A stretch of DNA of 64,000 nt, from assembly GCF_947492555.1 (NCBI RefSeq), contig NZ_CANLNE010000002.1, forward strand, positions 735,501 to 799,500, read 5' to 3'. The DNA comes from an uncultured Roseobacter sp. GTDB lineage: Bacteria; Pseudomonadota; Alphaproteobacteria; Rhodobacterales; Rhodobacteraceae. Shown here piece by piece: positions 17,130 to 25,418 of this stretch. The notes beneath the pieces were generated by a model, which saw only the letters and a program-made list of their open reading frames with translations, was not told where the DNA came from and ran no database searches. The stretch's first letter is position 1, and the number at the start of each line of letters is the position of its first letter. Both the position numbers and the translations under genes were made by a program.

Positions 17130-18796
17130 GACTTGTCTCCCTGCGCCGCTTTCTCAGCTTCGCGCAGCGCACGACGATTGATCTTGCCGGACGAGGTCAT
17201 CTCGAACCCGCCAACATAGGCAAATTCACGCGGGGCCTTGTAGCCTGCCAGCCGGGTTTTGACATGCGCGCGCAGCTGCTCAGACAGCGCCACATCGCCG
17301 GAAAAGCCCTGTTTCAGCTTGATAACCGCTTTCACGATGGCCCCCCGATCCGCATCCGGTTTGCCGATTACCGCAACTTCGGCCACACCGGGGTGGGCGA
17401 GCAGACATTCCTCGATCTCTGCGGGACCGATCCGGAAGCCGGAGGATTTGATCAGATCGTCGGCCCGGCCCTTGTACCAGAAATAGCCGTCCTCATCCCG
17501 CACCGCCAGATCATGGGTGCGCAGGTACGGCCCCAGCGCCATCTCCGCCGTCTTTTCGGGATTGTTCAGATAGCCCAGAAACCGGGTGGGAGAGTTTTGC
17601 GAGGTTACGATTTCACCCGGTTCACCGTCTGCGACTTCTTCGCCGTCTGCGTCCACCAGAAAAACCTGATGCCCCGGATAGGCGCGGCCCATGGAGCCTG
17701 GTCTGCGCGGGTAGAGAGCGGCGCAATTCCCGATCAGGTGGTTCACCTCTGTCATGCCATAAAACTCGTTGCACACGACCTTCAGCTTCGTCTCCGCCCA
17801 ATTCAGGGTTTCAGAGGCAAGCGCTTCCCCGCCGGTACAGATGACTTTCAGGGCCAGATCATGCACCGCGCGCGGGTCAGGCGTCTGCGCCAGACGTTTG
17901 ATTGCCGTGGGTGCGAGGAAGCTGTGTGTCACCTGCTGGCGGCTCATGAAGCCATAGGCGTAATCGGCTGTGAACCGTTCCAGCGAGGTGGCGATGGGTC
18001 GCCCCGCCATCCATGCGGGGAACAGCATGTCCAGCAGACCGCCGACCCATGCCCAGTCCGACGGGGACCAATAGACCGCATCCGCGTCCTCCATCGCGAG
18101 GTTGAAGAACAGGTTGATCGACGGCGTATAGGCCGCCAGTATCCGATGCCCGTGCAGGATGCCCTTGGGCTTGCCGGTTGACCCGGAGGTGTACATCAGC
18201 AGGGCGGGATCATCGGCGCCTGTGTACTCCGGCGCAAAGTCAGGCGCGTCGGTGTCCATGGCGGCGGCCAGATCGAGATCACCGTCCTGCGGGTCGCGGC
18301 AGAGGACATGTTTAAGGTGCGGGAAATCGGTTCGGGTCGCCCGACGCATCGGCGCCCAGGCGTCGGCTGCGGTCAGGATGACGGGCAGTTCGCAATCGTT
18401 CATTGCATGGCGCAGCGTGTCGGGACCATAGAGCTGCGACAGCGTCACGGCGGTACCGCCCAGCTTGCAGACTGCCATATGGGCGATGGCGGTATCGGGA
18501 TGCTGTCCGGTGTGCAGGCCGATCAGGCTGCCGCGTCCATAGCCCAATTGCCTCAGCTGCGCGGCGAGGTTGGTCGCCGCGCGGTCGACCTGTGCAAAGC
18601 TTTGCACATGTGTGACGCCAGCACTGTCCTCGAAAATCATGGCCGGGTTGTCACGTGTGGCGGGGTCGAGGTGCTTGCCCACCGTCATGTGAAAGATGTT
18701 TGCGCCTTCCGGCCACCTGATCTCGTAGCCATCACCGACTTCGGTCAGATTGAGCCCGGCATGCAGGTCGTGGGGAATGTTGATTTTTGCGCTCAC
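17126..18796 (-). CDS. acyl-CoA synthetase (AMP-forming)
   Basis: The 556-residue protein carries the adenylate-forming motifs MYTSGSTGKPKG near residue 205, FYGMTE near 375, YLRTHDLAVRDEDGYFWYKGR near 455 and a C-terminal SSGKINRR acyl-lysine motif. Its length and pattern resemble acetyl/medium-chain acyl-CoA synthetases. The start is GTG 18796, overlapping the DUF35 stop (GTGA) with GGAG eight bases upstream; a longer in-frame extension upstream is the DUF35 gene read out of frame. Likely role: CoA activation of the acid formed by the aldehyde dehydrogenase. Confidence 0.85.
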   Translation of the reverse strand: MSAKINIPHDLHAGLNLTEVGDGYEIRWPEGANIFHMTVGKHLDPATRDNPAMIFEDSAGVTHVQSFAQVDRAATNLAAQLRQLGYGRGSLIGLHTGQHPDTAIAHMAVCKLGGTAVTLSQLYGPDTLRHAMNDCELPVILTAADAWAPMRRATRTDFPHLKHVLCRDPQDGDLDLAAAMDTDAPDFAPEYTGADDPALLMYTSGSTGKPKGILHGHRILAAYTPSINLFFNLAMEDADAVYWSPSDWAWVGGLLDMLFPAWMAGRPIATSLERFTADYAYGFMSRQQVTHSFLAPTAIKRLAQTPDPRAVHDLALKVICTGGEALASETLNWAETKLKVVCNEFYGMTEVNHLIGNCAALYPRRPGSMGRAYPGHQVFLVDADGEEVADGEPGEIVTSQNSPTRFLGYLNNPEKTAEMALGPYLRTHDLAVRDEDGYFWYKGRADDLIKSSGFRIGPAEIEECLLAHPGVAEVAVIGKPDADRGAIVKAVIKLKQGFSGDVALSEQLRAHVKTRLAGYKAPREFAYVGGFEMTSSGKINRRALREAEKAAQGDKS

Positions 18797-19173
18797 CCGT
18801 CCCGCTCCCCGGTAAGGGCTGTCAGACACAGCACGGGCAAATTGTCCCCGGATGCGGCGATGATGCCCCGCGTCTCCGTTGCGGGAATAGCTTGCAGCCG
18901 CAGCGTGGTTTTCGTTGTGGCCCCGTCGAAGTGCACGAGACCGAAATCGCCGTCCAGCCCGGTTGTGCGAAACAGGATCTGCGCGGTGCCGGGCAAGTCT
19001 GTCCAGTTCCCCTCCAAGCAGCCACAGGTGCAAACCCGCAAGGGTGGAAAGCTGGTTGCGGCGCAGCTTTGACAGCGCCGGGCTCTTGCTTTGCCAACCG
19101 ACAGCCCAGCGACATAGGGCGCCATCCAGCCTGGGTTCAATGCGTAGTCGAGGCCAATATGATTTGAAATCAT
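18793..19173 (-). CDS. DUF35-type OB-fold zinc-ribbon protein, thiolase partner
   Basis: The 126-residue protein has a rubredoxin-like zinc ribbon (RCQSCAATSFPPLRVCTCG, four cysteines) followed by an OB-fold region, the arrangement of DUF35 proteins. DUF35 proteins bind acyl-CoA and form complexes with thiolase or HMG-CoA synthase-like enzymes. The thiolase gene lies immediately upstream and overlaps by ATGA, as in most such pairs. It has no expected catalytic activity of its own. Confidence 0.8.
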   Translation of the reverse strand: MISNHIGLDYALNPGWMAPYVAGLSVGKARARRCQSCAATSFPPLRVCTCGCLEGNWTDLPGTAQILFRTTGLDGDFGLVHFDGATTKTTLRLQAIPATETRGIIAASGDNLPVLCLTALTGERDG

Positions 19174-20351
19174 GCCGCTTTCTCCGCACGCTCAAGGATC
19201 GTGACCGCCGAGAGAGTACAGACCCCGCCGTGGGTGTCCGCCAGCGCATAGCGGGGCAGCGTGTCGGGCTGCAGGGAGGGGTGGTACCTGCCTTCGAGGA
19301 GCAGCGCGCAGGTTGCCGTCTGCCCGACGCCCGTTGCGCCCACGGGCGCGCCTTGCCCCATCAATCCGCCAGACAGGTTGATCGCGCAGCGGCCGGTGGG
19401 CGCAAAAGCTCCGTTGTTCAGGTCGCGCGACACATCCTCGCTCAACCCCAAGGCGGCAATGGACTGCAGTTGCGTTCCCGCATAGGCGTCGTAGAGTTCG
19501 GCAAGGCCGATCTCCGCCGGGGTCGCGCCTGCTTCGGCACAGGCCCGCTGCATCGCTATCTGTTTTGCGGTGAAAAACCCCGGATCGGCCCGCGCGCCAA
19601 GATGCATGTGATCCGTCGCGGTCCCCATCCCGGCAATTCTGGCTGCTCCGGCACGCCTGCGGGGTGTCGCATCGGTTCGGGACAGGATGATCGCCGCGGC
19701 CCCATCGGACAATGGTGAGCAGTGCAGGCGCCGGTAGGGTGAAGCGATGGCCGGGCTGTCGGCGATGTCCTGTGGGCTATCCCTGCGTGGCAAATGCGCA
19801 CCGGGGTTGTGGCACGCATTGCTGCGATTCTGGAGGGTCACGGTCGCCAGATCCGCCTCCGTGATCCCATGTTCCGCTGCAAAAGCCTGAAAGGACAGCG
19901 CATAGAGCGCCGTCGAGGTCAGGCCCGTCATACCATCTGTCCAGGCGTCGAAGGAAAACCCGTAAAGGGTGCGGATCGCATCGCCTGACAATGAGGAGGC
20001 GGAGGGATCGACGCCGATGACAGCCACATGTTTTGCCGCCCCGGCCTGAATGGCGCGGGCGGCGGTGTGCACGGCAACCTGACCTGACGCGCCGCCACCT
20101 TCACAGCGCGTGGCGGCAACCCCCGTCAGACCAAACTCCGTTGCCAGAACGGAGGCCGGGTTCAGCTGCAGATGGAAAAAATCGCTCTCGGAGGCGACGT
20201 AAAGCGCGTCGATATCCGACCGTTCCAAGCCGGACCGTTCCAGGGCCATTTCAAAGGCCGAGAGGGCCCAGTCGCGAAAGCCGGTCCCGTCCTTGCGCCG
20301 GTTGAAGGGCGTCAGGGCAGCGCCGGTGACTGTGACGTCTCTGACTTTCAT
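19170..20351 (-). CDS. thiolase-family protein (SCP-x/acetyl-CoA acetyltransferase-like)
   Basis: The 393-residue protein keeps the thiolase nucleophile cysteine in ATRCEGGGASG near residue 84 and a second cysteine near the C-terminus in HGGVCTLSA. The usual active-site histidine motif GHPxGATG reads GAPVGATG, so that histidine is replaced by alanine. This divergence is common in DUF35-coupled SCP-2-type thiolases, some of which act as acyl-transfer or retro-Claisen/aldol enzymes. As first gene of the - operon it starts about 55 bases from the GntR-type repeat. What a thiolase does in a nucleoside/sugar locus is open. Confidence 0.8.
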   Translation of the reverse strand: MKVRDVTVTGAALTPFNRRKDGTGFRDWALSAFEMALERSGLERSDIDALYVASESDFFHLQLNPASVLATEFGLTGVAATRCEGGGASGQVAVHTAARAIQAGAAKHVAVIGVDPSASSLSGDAIRTLYGFSFDAWTDGMTGLTSTALYALSFQAFAAEHGITEADLATVTLQNRSNACHNPGAHLPRRDSPQDIADSPAIASPYRRLHCSPLSDGAAAIILSRTDATPRRRAGAARIAGMGTATDHMHLGARADPGFFTAKQIAMQRACAEAGATPAEIGLAELYDAYAGTQLQSIAALGLSEDVSRDLNNGAFAPTGRCAINLSGGLMGQGAPVGATGVGQTATCALLLEGRYHPSLQPDTLPRYALADTHGGVCTLSAVTILERAEKAA

Positions 20352-20406
20352 CTTTCAACGGTGCTCACATTTGGCTGGATCACCGGGATACTTTGACCTA
20401 ACATAT

Positions 20407-20418
20407 TTGTAGATACAA
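20407..20418. promoter_or_regulatory. inverted-repeat operator in the thiolase/MFS divergent region
   Basis: TTGTA-GA-TACAA is an inverted repeat nearly identical to the copy at 3375-3386; the flanks also agree (AA at -3 and AAT after the repeat when the thiolase strand is read). It lies in the 146-bp gap between the thiolase gene (-) and the MFS gene (+), so it could control either or both. On the thiolase side a weak TATGTT -10-like element follows it. Confidence 0.6.
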
Positions 20419-20497
20419 GTTGATTTTGAAGATGAACGCGCAGGGCCGCCGTATGCCGGTTTCGGCGTCACCGTGATGGGCTGGCGAGGATTTCGCT

Positions 20498-21664
20498 TTG
20501 AGTTTGAGGTCGCTTTTGACATCCGGACTGGTCTGTTTCTGCGCAGGTGGTCTCTATGGATGGAGCGCTCTCATTGCGCCGGTGCAGGCCGCTTACGGCG
20601 TCACCACGGCCCAGACGGGCCTGATTTTCTCTCTGGCAATCGTGAGCTTTACCGTCGCCGTTATCCTCGCGCCCCGCCTTCCCGTGCAGACGTCGACCCC
20701 AAGAGCCGTGGCCTGTTTCGGATTGTTCGGTGCCATGGGCGTTCTTGCAGCGGCGCGCATGCCGGAGTTTGGATTTTTCCTGCTGTGGTTCAGTGGAGGC
20801 TTCGGCGCCGCCAGCGGGGGCATCTATATCGCCGCCCTTGGCGTTGCCGCCTCATCGCCTGCGCATAAGATCGCCACCCCGGCCATGGTCGCGGCCTTCG
20901 GCACCGGCGGTGCCGTTTTCGGACCGCTATGGCGGGTGATGGACGCAGAGGGCTATGGGTTGGACGGGTTGCTGCTGTTGGCTGCTGGCCTCGGCGGCTG
21001 TTCTGTGTTGGTGGCTCTTACGTCGAAGCCTGGCTTTCCCATGCGCAGCACGCCGCGTGCAGAACGCGTCACACCTGCCCGCCCGGGGCAGTCGACACAG
21101 GTACTGGCCATGATCTGGACCATTTTTGCCTTCGGGTCGTTCGGCGGGCTGATGGTGCTTGGACTGGCCTCCAAGATGATGGATGTCGCCGGTGCCGGCG
21201 TCGCCCTGGGCAGTCTCGGCCTTGCCGGTATCGCGCTTGGCAACACCTCGGGCCGGTTGTCCGTTGCCCTGCTGACCCAGCACCTACAGCCGCAGACCTG
21301 CATGCTGATGGCGATGGGCCTGACGCTGGCTGGCTTGGCGACGGCCGCTTTTCACCTCAACCCGGTGATGCTGTGCGTCGCCCTGATCCTGGTGGCCACG
21401 GGCTACGGGGTCGTCGCCTCGACGGTTCCGGTCATGACCAGAGCCGCCTTTGGGGCGGATGACTTTGCCAAACGCTTCTCCGTGGTGTTTTCCGCGTGGG
21501 GGGTCGCGGGGTTTCTCGCCCCCTGGGCGGGTGGAGTGATGTTCGACATGCGCGACAGCTTCATGCTGCCATTGCTATGCGCGATGGGGGCCGCACTTGT
21601 GTGTGGCTGGGTGTCGGTGCGGCTGCCACGCCGTGCCACTTTGAAGGGTCTCTCTGATCCTTGA
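20498..21664 (+). CDS. MFS transporter
   Basis: The 388-residue protein is composed of about twelve hydrophobic helices. It opens with SLLTSGLVCFCAGGLYGWSALIAPV, a pattern seen in oxalate/formate-antiporter-like and monocarboxylate-type MFS proteins. A TTG start is chosen because GAGGA lies seven bases upstream and no ATG precedes the first helix. It diverges from the thiolase operon and shares its regulatory gap, so it may carry a product or related acid of that pathway, but the substrate is unknown. Confidence 0.75.
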   Translation: MSLRSLLTSGLVCFCAGGLYGWSALIAPVQAAYGVTTAQTGLIFSLAIVSFTVAVILAPRLPVQTSTPRAVACFGLFGAMGVLAAARMPEFGFFLLWFSGGFGAASGGIYIAALGVAASSPAHKIATPAMVAAFGTGGAVFGPLWRVMDAEGYGLDGLLLLAAGLGGCSVLVALTSKPGFPMRSTPRAERVTPARPGQSTQVLAMIWTIFAFGSFGGLMVLGLASKMMDVAGAGVALGSLGLAGIALGNTSGRLSVALLTQHLQPQTCMLMAMGLTLAGLATAAFHLNPVMLCVALILVATGYGVVASTVPVMTRAAFGADDFAKRFSVVFSAWGVAGFLAPWAGGVMFDMRDSFMLPLLCAMGAALVCGWVSVRLPRRATLKGLSDP

Positions 21665-21699
21665 CGAAGGGCACCCGCACAGCGGATGCCGACACCACG

Positions 21700-22737
21700 T
21701 CACTGTGACGCGGCGGAAAATTGCGCCACCCCCGGCAGGCGTTTCTTGCGATAGGCTGAGGCGGACATGCCAACATGGCGCTTGAACGCATTTCTGAAAC
21801 TCGACGTCTCCGTGTAGCCGACCTCGCTGGCGATCTCCTCGATGGGCGTGTCACTTGTCTCCAGCATCTGTTTCGCTTCTTCGATGCGCAGGGTCTGGAT
21901 GTAATCGGCGGGTGATTGCCCTGTGGCACGGCGGAACCGTCGCAACAGGTTGCGTTCGGTCAATCCGGTGCGCTTGGCCATGGCGGAAACCGGTCGCGGC
22001 ACCGCGTAGTTATCCGCTGCCCAGACCTGTGCCTCGGCCACTACCGCGTCTTCATGCTGTCGTCCGGCCAACAGCGAGGCATAGTGCAATTGCCCTTCAG
22101 TATGGGGTTGCAGCAGGTAGATCTTTGCCATGCGTCTGGCCTCTTCCTCGCCTGCAAAGCGACCAATCAGGTAGAGCATCAAATCGCCCCAGGCGGACGC
22201 GCCGCCTGCCGTCACCACACGGTGCCCTTCACCTGCAGGAACCAGAATGCGCTCCCGCCGCAACTGAATATCCGGAAACTCCCGCGTCATGAAATCACCG
22301 AACCCCCAGTGCGTGGTCGCCTCCAGCCCGTTCAGCAACCCCGTGGCCGCGAGAAGGACCGATCCCGAACATACCGATGTAATGACGGCACCCCGGGCGT
22401 GGGCAGTGCGGATGTAGGTCGACATTTCAACAAATTCATCCGGCATCGGACTGGAAGGGGCGAGATGCAGATCCGGGACAATCACGACATCCGGTCGATC
22501 AAAATCGCTCAGCGCGCCGTCGGGCGTGATGACCCGGCCATTTACATCCCGGTAGGAGGCACCATCGACCGATAGAAGCTTTGCGTCGAAGGCCGAGGGG
22601 TTCGGTTGCGCGCCATGCAACATCTGCCAGTCGCGCCCGACCGAACCCATGACATCGAGAATGCCGAAAACAGTGGAAGTGCCGACGCAGGGCATGGCCA
22701 GAACGGCAGTTCGGCAGGCGGTTGGAGAAGAGGTCAT
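21700..22737 (-). CDS. AraC-family regulator with DJ-1/PfpI (GATase1-like) sensor domain
   Basis: The 345-residue protein combines an N-terminal DJ-1/PfpI-like domain, with the nucleophile-elbow sequence ITSVCSGSVLLAATGLL near residue 120, and a C-terminal AraC DNA-binding domain with two helix-turn-helices, including EIASEVGYTETSSFRNAFKRHVG near residue 310. Such FtrA/GlxA/CdhR-type regulators usually activate a neighbouring operon in response to a small metabolite. It is divergent from the methyltransferase-monooxygenase genes, the likely targets. I took ATG 22737, where the family-like sequence begins. Confidence 0.85.
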   Translation of the reverse strand: MTSSPTACRTAVLAMPCVGTSTVFGILDVMGSVGRDWQMLHGAQPNPSAFDAKLLSVDGASYRDVNGRVITPDGALSDFDRPDVVIVPDLHLAPSSPMPDEFVEMSTYIRTAHARGAVITSVCSGSVLLAATGLLNGLEATTHWGFGDFMTREFPDIQLRRERILVPAGEGHRVVTAGGASAWGDLMLYLIGRFAGEEEARRMAKIYLLQPHTEGQLHYASLLAGRQHEDAVVAEAQVWAADNYAVPRPVSAMAKRTGLTERNLLRRFRRATGQSPADYIQTLRIEEAKQMLETSDTPIEEIASEVGYTETSSFRNAFKRHVGMSASAYRKKRLPGVAQFSAASQ

Positions 22738-22853
22738 GCGATATGTCCGATTTTCACCGCTTTGATCTGTTCGCCGCATATCACGACTCGCAAGCATCCG
22801 GCAATAGCACTGCAGGCACAGAGGCATCCCGCCTCATGACGTGGAGCAAGATC

Positions 22854-23936
22854 ATGACAGAACACACCCCCCTCTCGCCGTTTGACGAGGCCAAGGCAGA
22901 AGCCTTTGCAAATCGTCTGGTGGGCGCGCTGAACGCGGGCGCATTGTCCCTGATGACATCGCTGGGGCATCGCAGCGGGCTTTTCGACGTACTTGCCGAC
23001 CTGCCCGGCGCCACTTCCCAGGCCCTTGCGGACAAGGCCAATCTGGCGGAACGCTACGTGCGGGAATGGCTCGGCGTGATGGTCACCTCGGAGGTGGTCA
23101 CCTATGATCCAATCGCCCAGACCTACCGGCTGCCACCCGAACACGCTGCTTTCCTGACGCGCGCCGCCAGTCCCAACAATATCGCCGTGACCAGCCAGTT
23201 CATCGGTGTTGCGGCTGGCGTCGAAGAAGAGATGCTGGCGCGGTTTCAGGATGGAGCGGGCACGCATTATCATCACTATGACCGGTTCCACGAGGTTATG
23301 GGCGAAGACAGCGCTCAGACCGTGGTGGCGGCGCTGGTCGATCACATCCTGCCCATCGTTCCGGGCCTGCGCGAACGGCTTGAAGAGGGGATCGATGTCG
23401 TCGACATAGGGTGTGGTGGAGGCTGGGCCATGCTACATCTGGCCGAAACCTTTCCCGCCAGCAGGTTCACCGGTGTCGATCTCTGTGCGGATGCGTTTCA
23501 TGTGGCGCAGGCCGAGGCCCGACAAAAGGGTCTGAGCAACCTGACCTACGAGCAACAGGATCTGTCTACGGTTGAGCAGCTTGGCACTTTCGATCTGGTG
23601 ACAGCCTTTGACGCCATACACGATCAAAAGGACCCCCAAGGGGCGCTGGATCTCGTGTTCAATTCATTGAACGAACGGGGCGTTTTCCTGATGCAGGAGA
23701 TTGGCGGGTCGCGGGATTTGCAGGTCAATATCCAGAACCCCTTTGCGCCGCTTATTTACACCATCTCCCTCATGCACTGCACGCCGATCTCTGTCGGCCA
23801 GGGCGGGCCCGGCCTGGGCGCGATGTGGGGCGTTGAAACCGCGCAGGAGTTTCTGACCCGCGCCGGGTTTGGGCAGATCGAGATGCTGCGCCTGCCGCAT
23901 GATCCGATCAACGCCTACTTTGTCGCCCGGCCCTGA
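22854..23936 (+). CDS. SAM-dependent methyltransferase with N-terminal winged helix
   Basis: The 360-residue protein has a winged-helix-like N-terminus (about residues 10-90) and a Rossmann methyltransferase core with SAM motif VVDIGCGGGWAMLHLAETFP near residue 180 and FDLVTAFDAIHD near 250. It resembles plant-type O-methyltransferase or Rv2258c-like enzymes. The start ATG 22854 follows GGAG at seven bases; an upstream in-frame ATG would overlap the divergent regulator's start region and add unrelated sequence. The substrate is unknown. A monooxygenase gene follows by 27 bases. Confidence 0.75.
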   Translation: MTEHTPLSPFDEAKAEAFANRLVGALNAGALSLMTSLGHRSGLFDVLADLPGATSQALADKANLAERYVREWLGVMVTSEVVTYDPIAQTYRLPPEHAAFLTRAASPNNIAVTSQFIGVAAGVEEEMLARFQDGAGTHYHHYDRFHEVMGEDSAQTVVAALVDHILPIVPGLRERLEEGIDVVDIGCGGGWAMLHLAETFPASRFTGVDLCADAFHVAQAEARQKGLSNLTYEQQDLSTVEQLGTFDLVTAFDAIHDQKDPQGALDLVFNSLNERGVFLMQEIGGSRDLQVNIQNPFAPLIYTISLMHCTPISVGQGGPGLGAMWGVETAQEFLTRAGFGQIEMLRLPHDPINAYFVARP

Positions 23937-23963
23937 TGCCTTTTTTGTGAGCGGAGAGTTTTG

Positions 23964-25289
23964 ATGTCACAGAGTTCTACAAACGGCGTCATCGTCATCG
24001 GGGCAGGCCTCTCTGGTCTGGCCGCCGCATACGAGCTGCGCGCTCGAAACATTCCGGTCACCGTGCTGGAGGCCAAGGACCAGATCGCCAGCCCTTGGCG
24101 GTCACGGCATCCGCAGTTGCGGCTCAACATACACCGTCACTATGCGTCCCTGCCCGGCAAGAAGATGACCTGCAAGGATGGGGTCTTTGTGCGCCGGGAT
24201 ACGGTTGTCGAGTTCCTGGAGGACTACGCACGCGATCTCGATGCGCCGATCCACTTCGGAACGCGGGTGCAGTGGGTGGCGCGTGCGGCCGACGGCTGGC
24301 GGGTGGTCACGAACACGGGCGTATTGTCGGCCGCCCATCTGATTGTCGCCACCGGTCGGGAACAGCAGCCGAGCCTGCCAATCTGGCCGGGTCTGGACGA
24401 TTTTGGCGGAACGGTCATTCATGCGGCAGACTTTGAGGATGTTCGCGCATATGACGGGAAAAACGTGCTTGTTGTTGGCGCCGGAAACTCCGGCACCGAT
24501 GTCCTGAACCACCTGTCGCGGACGGCCCCCGCAAAGGTCTGGGTATCGCTCAGGCATGGCCCGTCGATTTTGCCGACCCGTATCCTTGGCTTTCCGCTGC
24601 ACCGCTTGGCGGGTCTGTTTCTGCGCTTTCCCAAGTGGTCGCTTGATCCACTCTTTGCCGCAACCCAATGGGCTGCATTCGGGAACCTGCGACGGCACGG
24701 CCTGCGGCGGCACAAACTTGGTGGCAATACCCGCATGATGACCGAAGGGGTGACCTTTGCGATGGATGACGGCTTTGTCGCCGCGTTGAAGTCGGGCCGG
24801 GTTGAGGCGGTTGCCGAAACGGTTGGATTCACTGCCGATGCCGTTCAGCTGATGGATGGGCGCGCGGTGAAGGCAGATGTGGTCATCTGCGCCACCGGAT
24901 ACCAGACGGGCCTCGACCCCCTGTTCAAGGAATTCGGAGTTCTTAGCGATGCGGGCCAGCCGCTGCACCCGACTGGCGAGCCAGATCCCAGCAATCCCGG
25001 TCTGTGGTTCACCGGATATGCACCTAAATTAAAAGGATTTTTCCACACTGCAGGCGAAAGTGCGACGCGCATCGCGACGGCCATCAGCCGATTGGAAAAA
25101 TGTTTGCCCACCGTGAACAGCGTCACATACGGCACGGGCGAGATCGCTCAAAAGGCGCTGAAAGTGAATGGAGTTAACGATGATTATAACAGTGATGAAT
25201 CGCCGGGGTCGGCACAGTCCGAGCCTGCACGGAATTTTGACGAAATGGCGCGTCGCTCTACGCCAGAAACGCGCGTTGAGAAGGCTTGA
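23964..25289 (+). CDS. flavin-dependent monooxygenase (FMO/Baeyer-Villiger-like)
   Basis: The 441-residue protein has two dinucleotide-binding motifs, VIVIGAGLSGLAAAYEL near residue 10 (FAD) and VLVVGAGNSGTDVL near residue 168 (NADPH), plus the C-terminal DVVICATGYQTGLDP strand typical of FMO-like proteins. It likely oxygenates a small hydrophobic or amine substrate. ATG 23964 is taken as start. The last roughly 36 codons run out of frame through the DUF1127 gene and have low-complexity acidic character, so the protein probably has a nonessential read-through tail. Confidence 0.8.
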   Translation: MSQSSTNGVIVIGAGLSGLAAAYELRARNIPVTVLEAKDQIASPWRSRHPQLRLNIHRHYASLPGKKMTCKDGVFVRRDTVVEFLEDYARDLDAPIHFGTRVQWVARAADGWRVVTNTGVLSAAHLIVATGREQQPSLPIWPGLDDFGGTVIHAADFEDVRAYDGKNVLVVGAGNSGTDVLNHLSRTAPAKVWVSLRHGPSILPTRILGFPLHRLAGLFLRFPKWSLDPLFAATQWAAFGNLRRHGLRRHKLGGNTRMMTEGVTFAMDDGFVAALKSGRVEAVAETVGFTADAVQLMDGRAVKADVVICATGYQTGLDPLFKEFGVLSDAGQPLHPTGEPDPSNPGLWFTGYAPKLKGFFHTAGESATRIATAISRLEKCLPTVNSVTYGTGEIAQKALKVNGVNDDYNSDESPGSAQSEPARNFDEMARRSTPETRVEKA

Positions 25290-25380
25290 TGACATGCCCG
25301 ACTACCTGTTGCGGGACATGGGGCTGGAACACCTGACCCGCGCGGAACGTAACCGGTTTGGCCAGGATTACTGGCGCTGA
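25180..25380 (+). CDS. DUF1127 (YjiS-like) small protein
   Basis: The 66-residue protein ends with the DUF1127 signature: a basic helix, LDDMPDYLLRDMGLEHL, then the terminal NRFGQDYW. The family includes small Arg-rich proteins that can act as RNA-binding or metabolic regulators in alphaproteobacteria. ATG 25180 follows GGAG at seven bases. It overlaps the 3' end of the monooxygenase gene by 110 bases in a different frame, an unusually long overlap for bacteria. The core match lies mostly after the monooxygenase stop, so the DUF1127 call is firm. Confidence 0.8.
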   Translation: MIITVMNRRGRHSPSLHGILTKWRVALRQKRALRRLDDMPDYLLRDMGLEHLTRAERNRFGQDYWR

Positions 25381-25418
25381 TTTCGCAGATAGACCCACCT
25401 CGAAAAGCGAGATAACCG

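Noticed and set aside
17126-19249. A 707-residue version of the acyl-CoA synthetase
   Set aside because: The extra N-terminus is the DUF35 gene read in another frame; GTG 18796 overlaps the DUF35 stop and has GGAG upstream.
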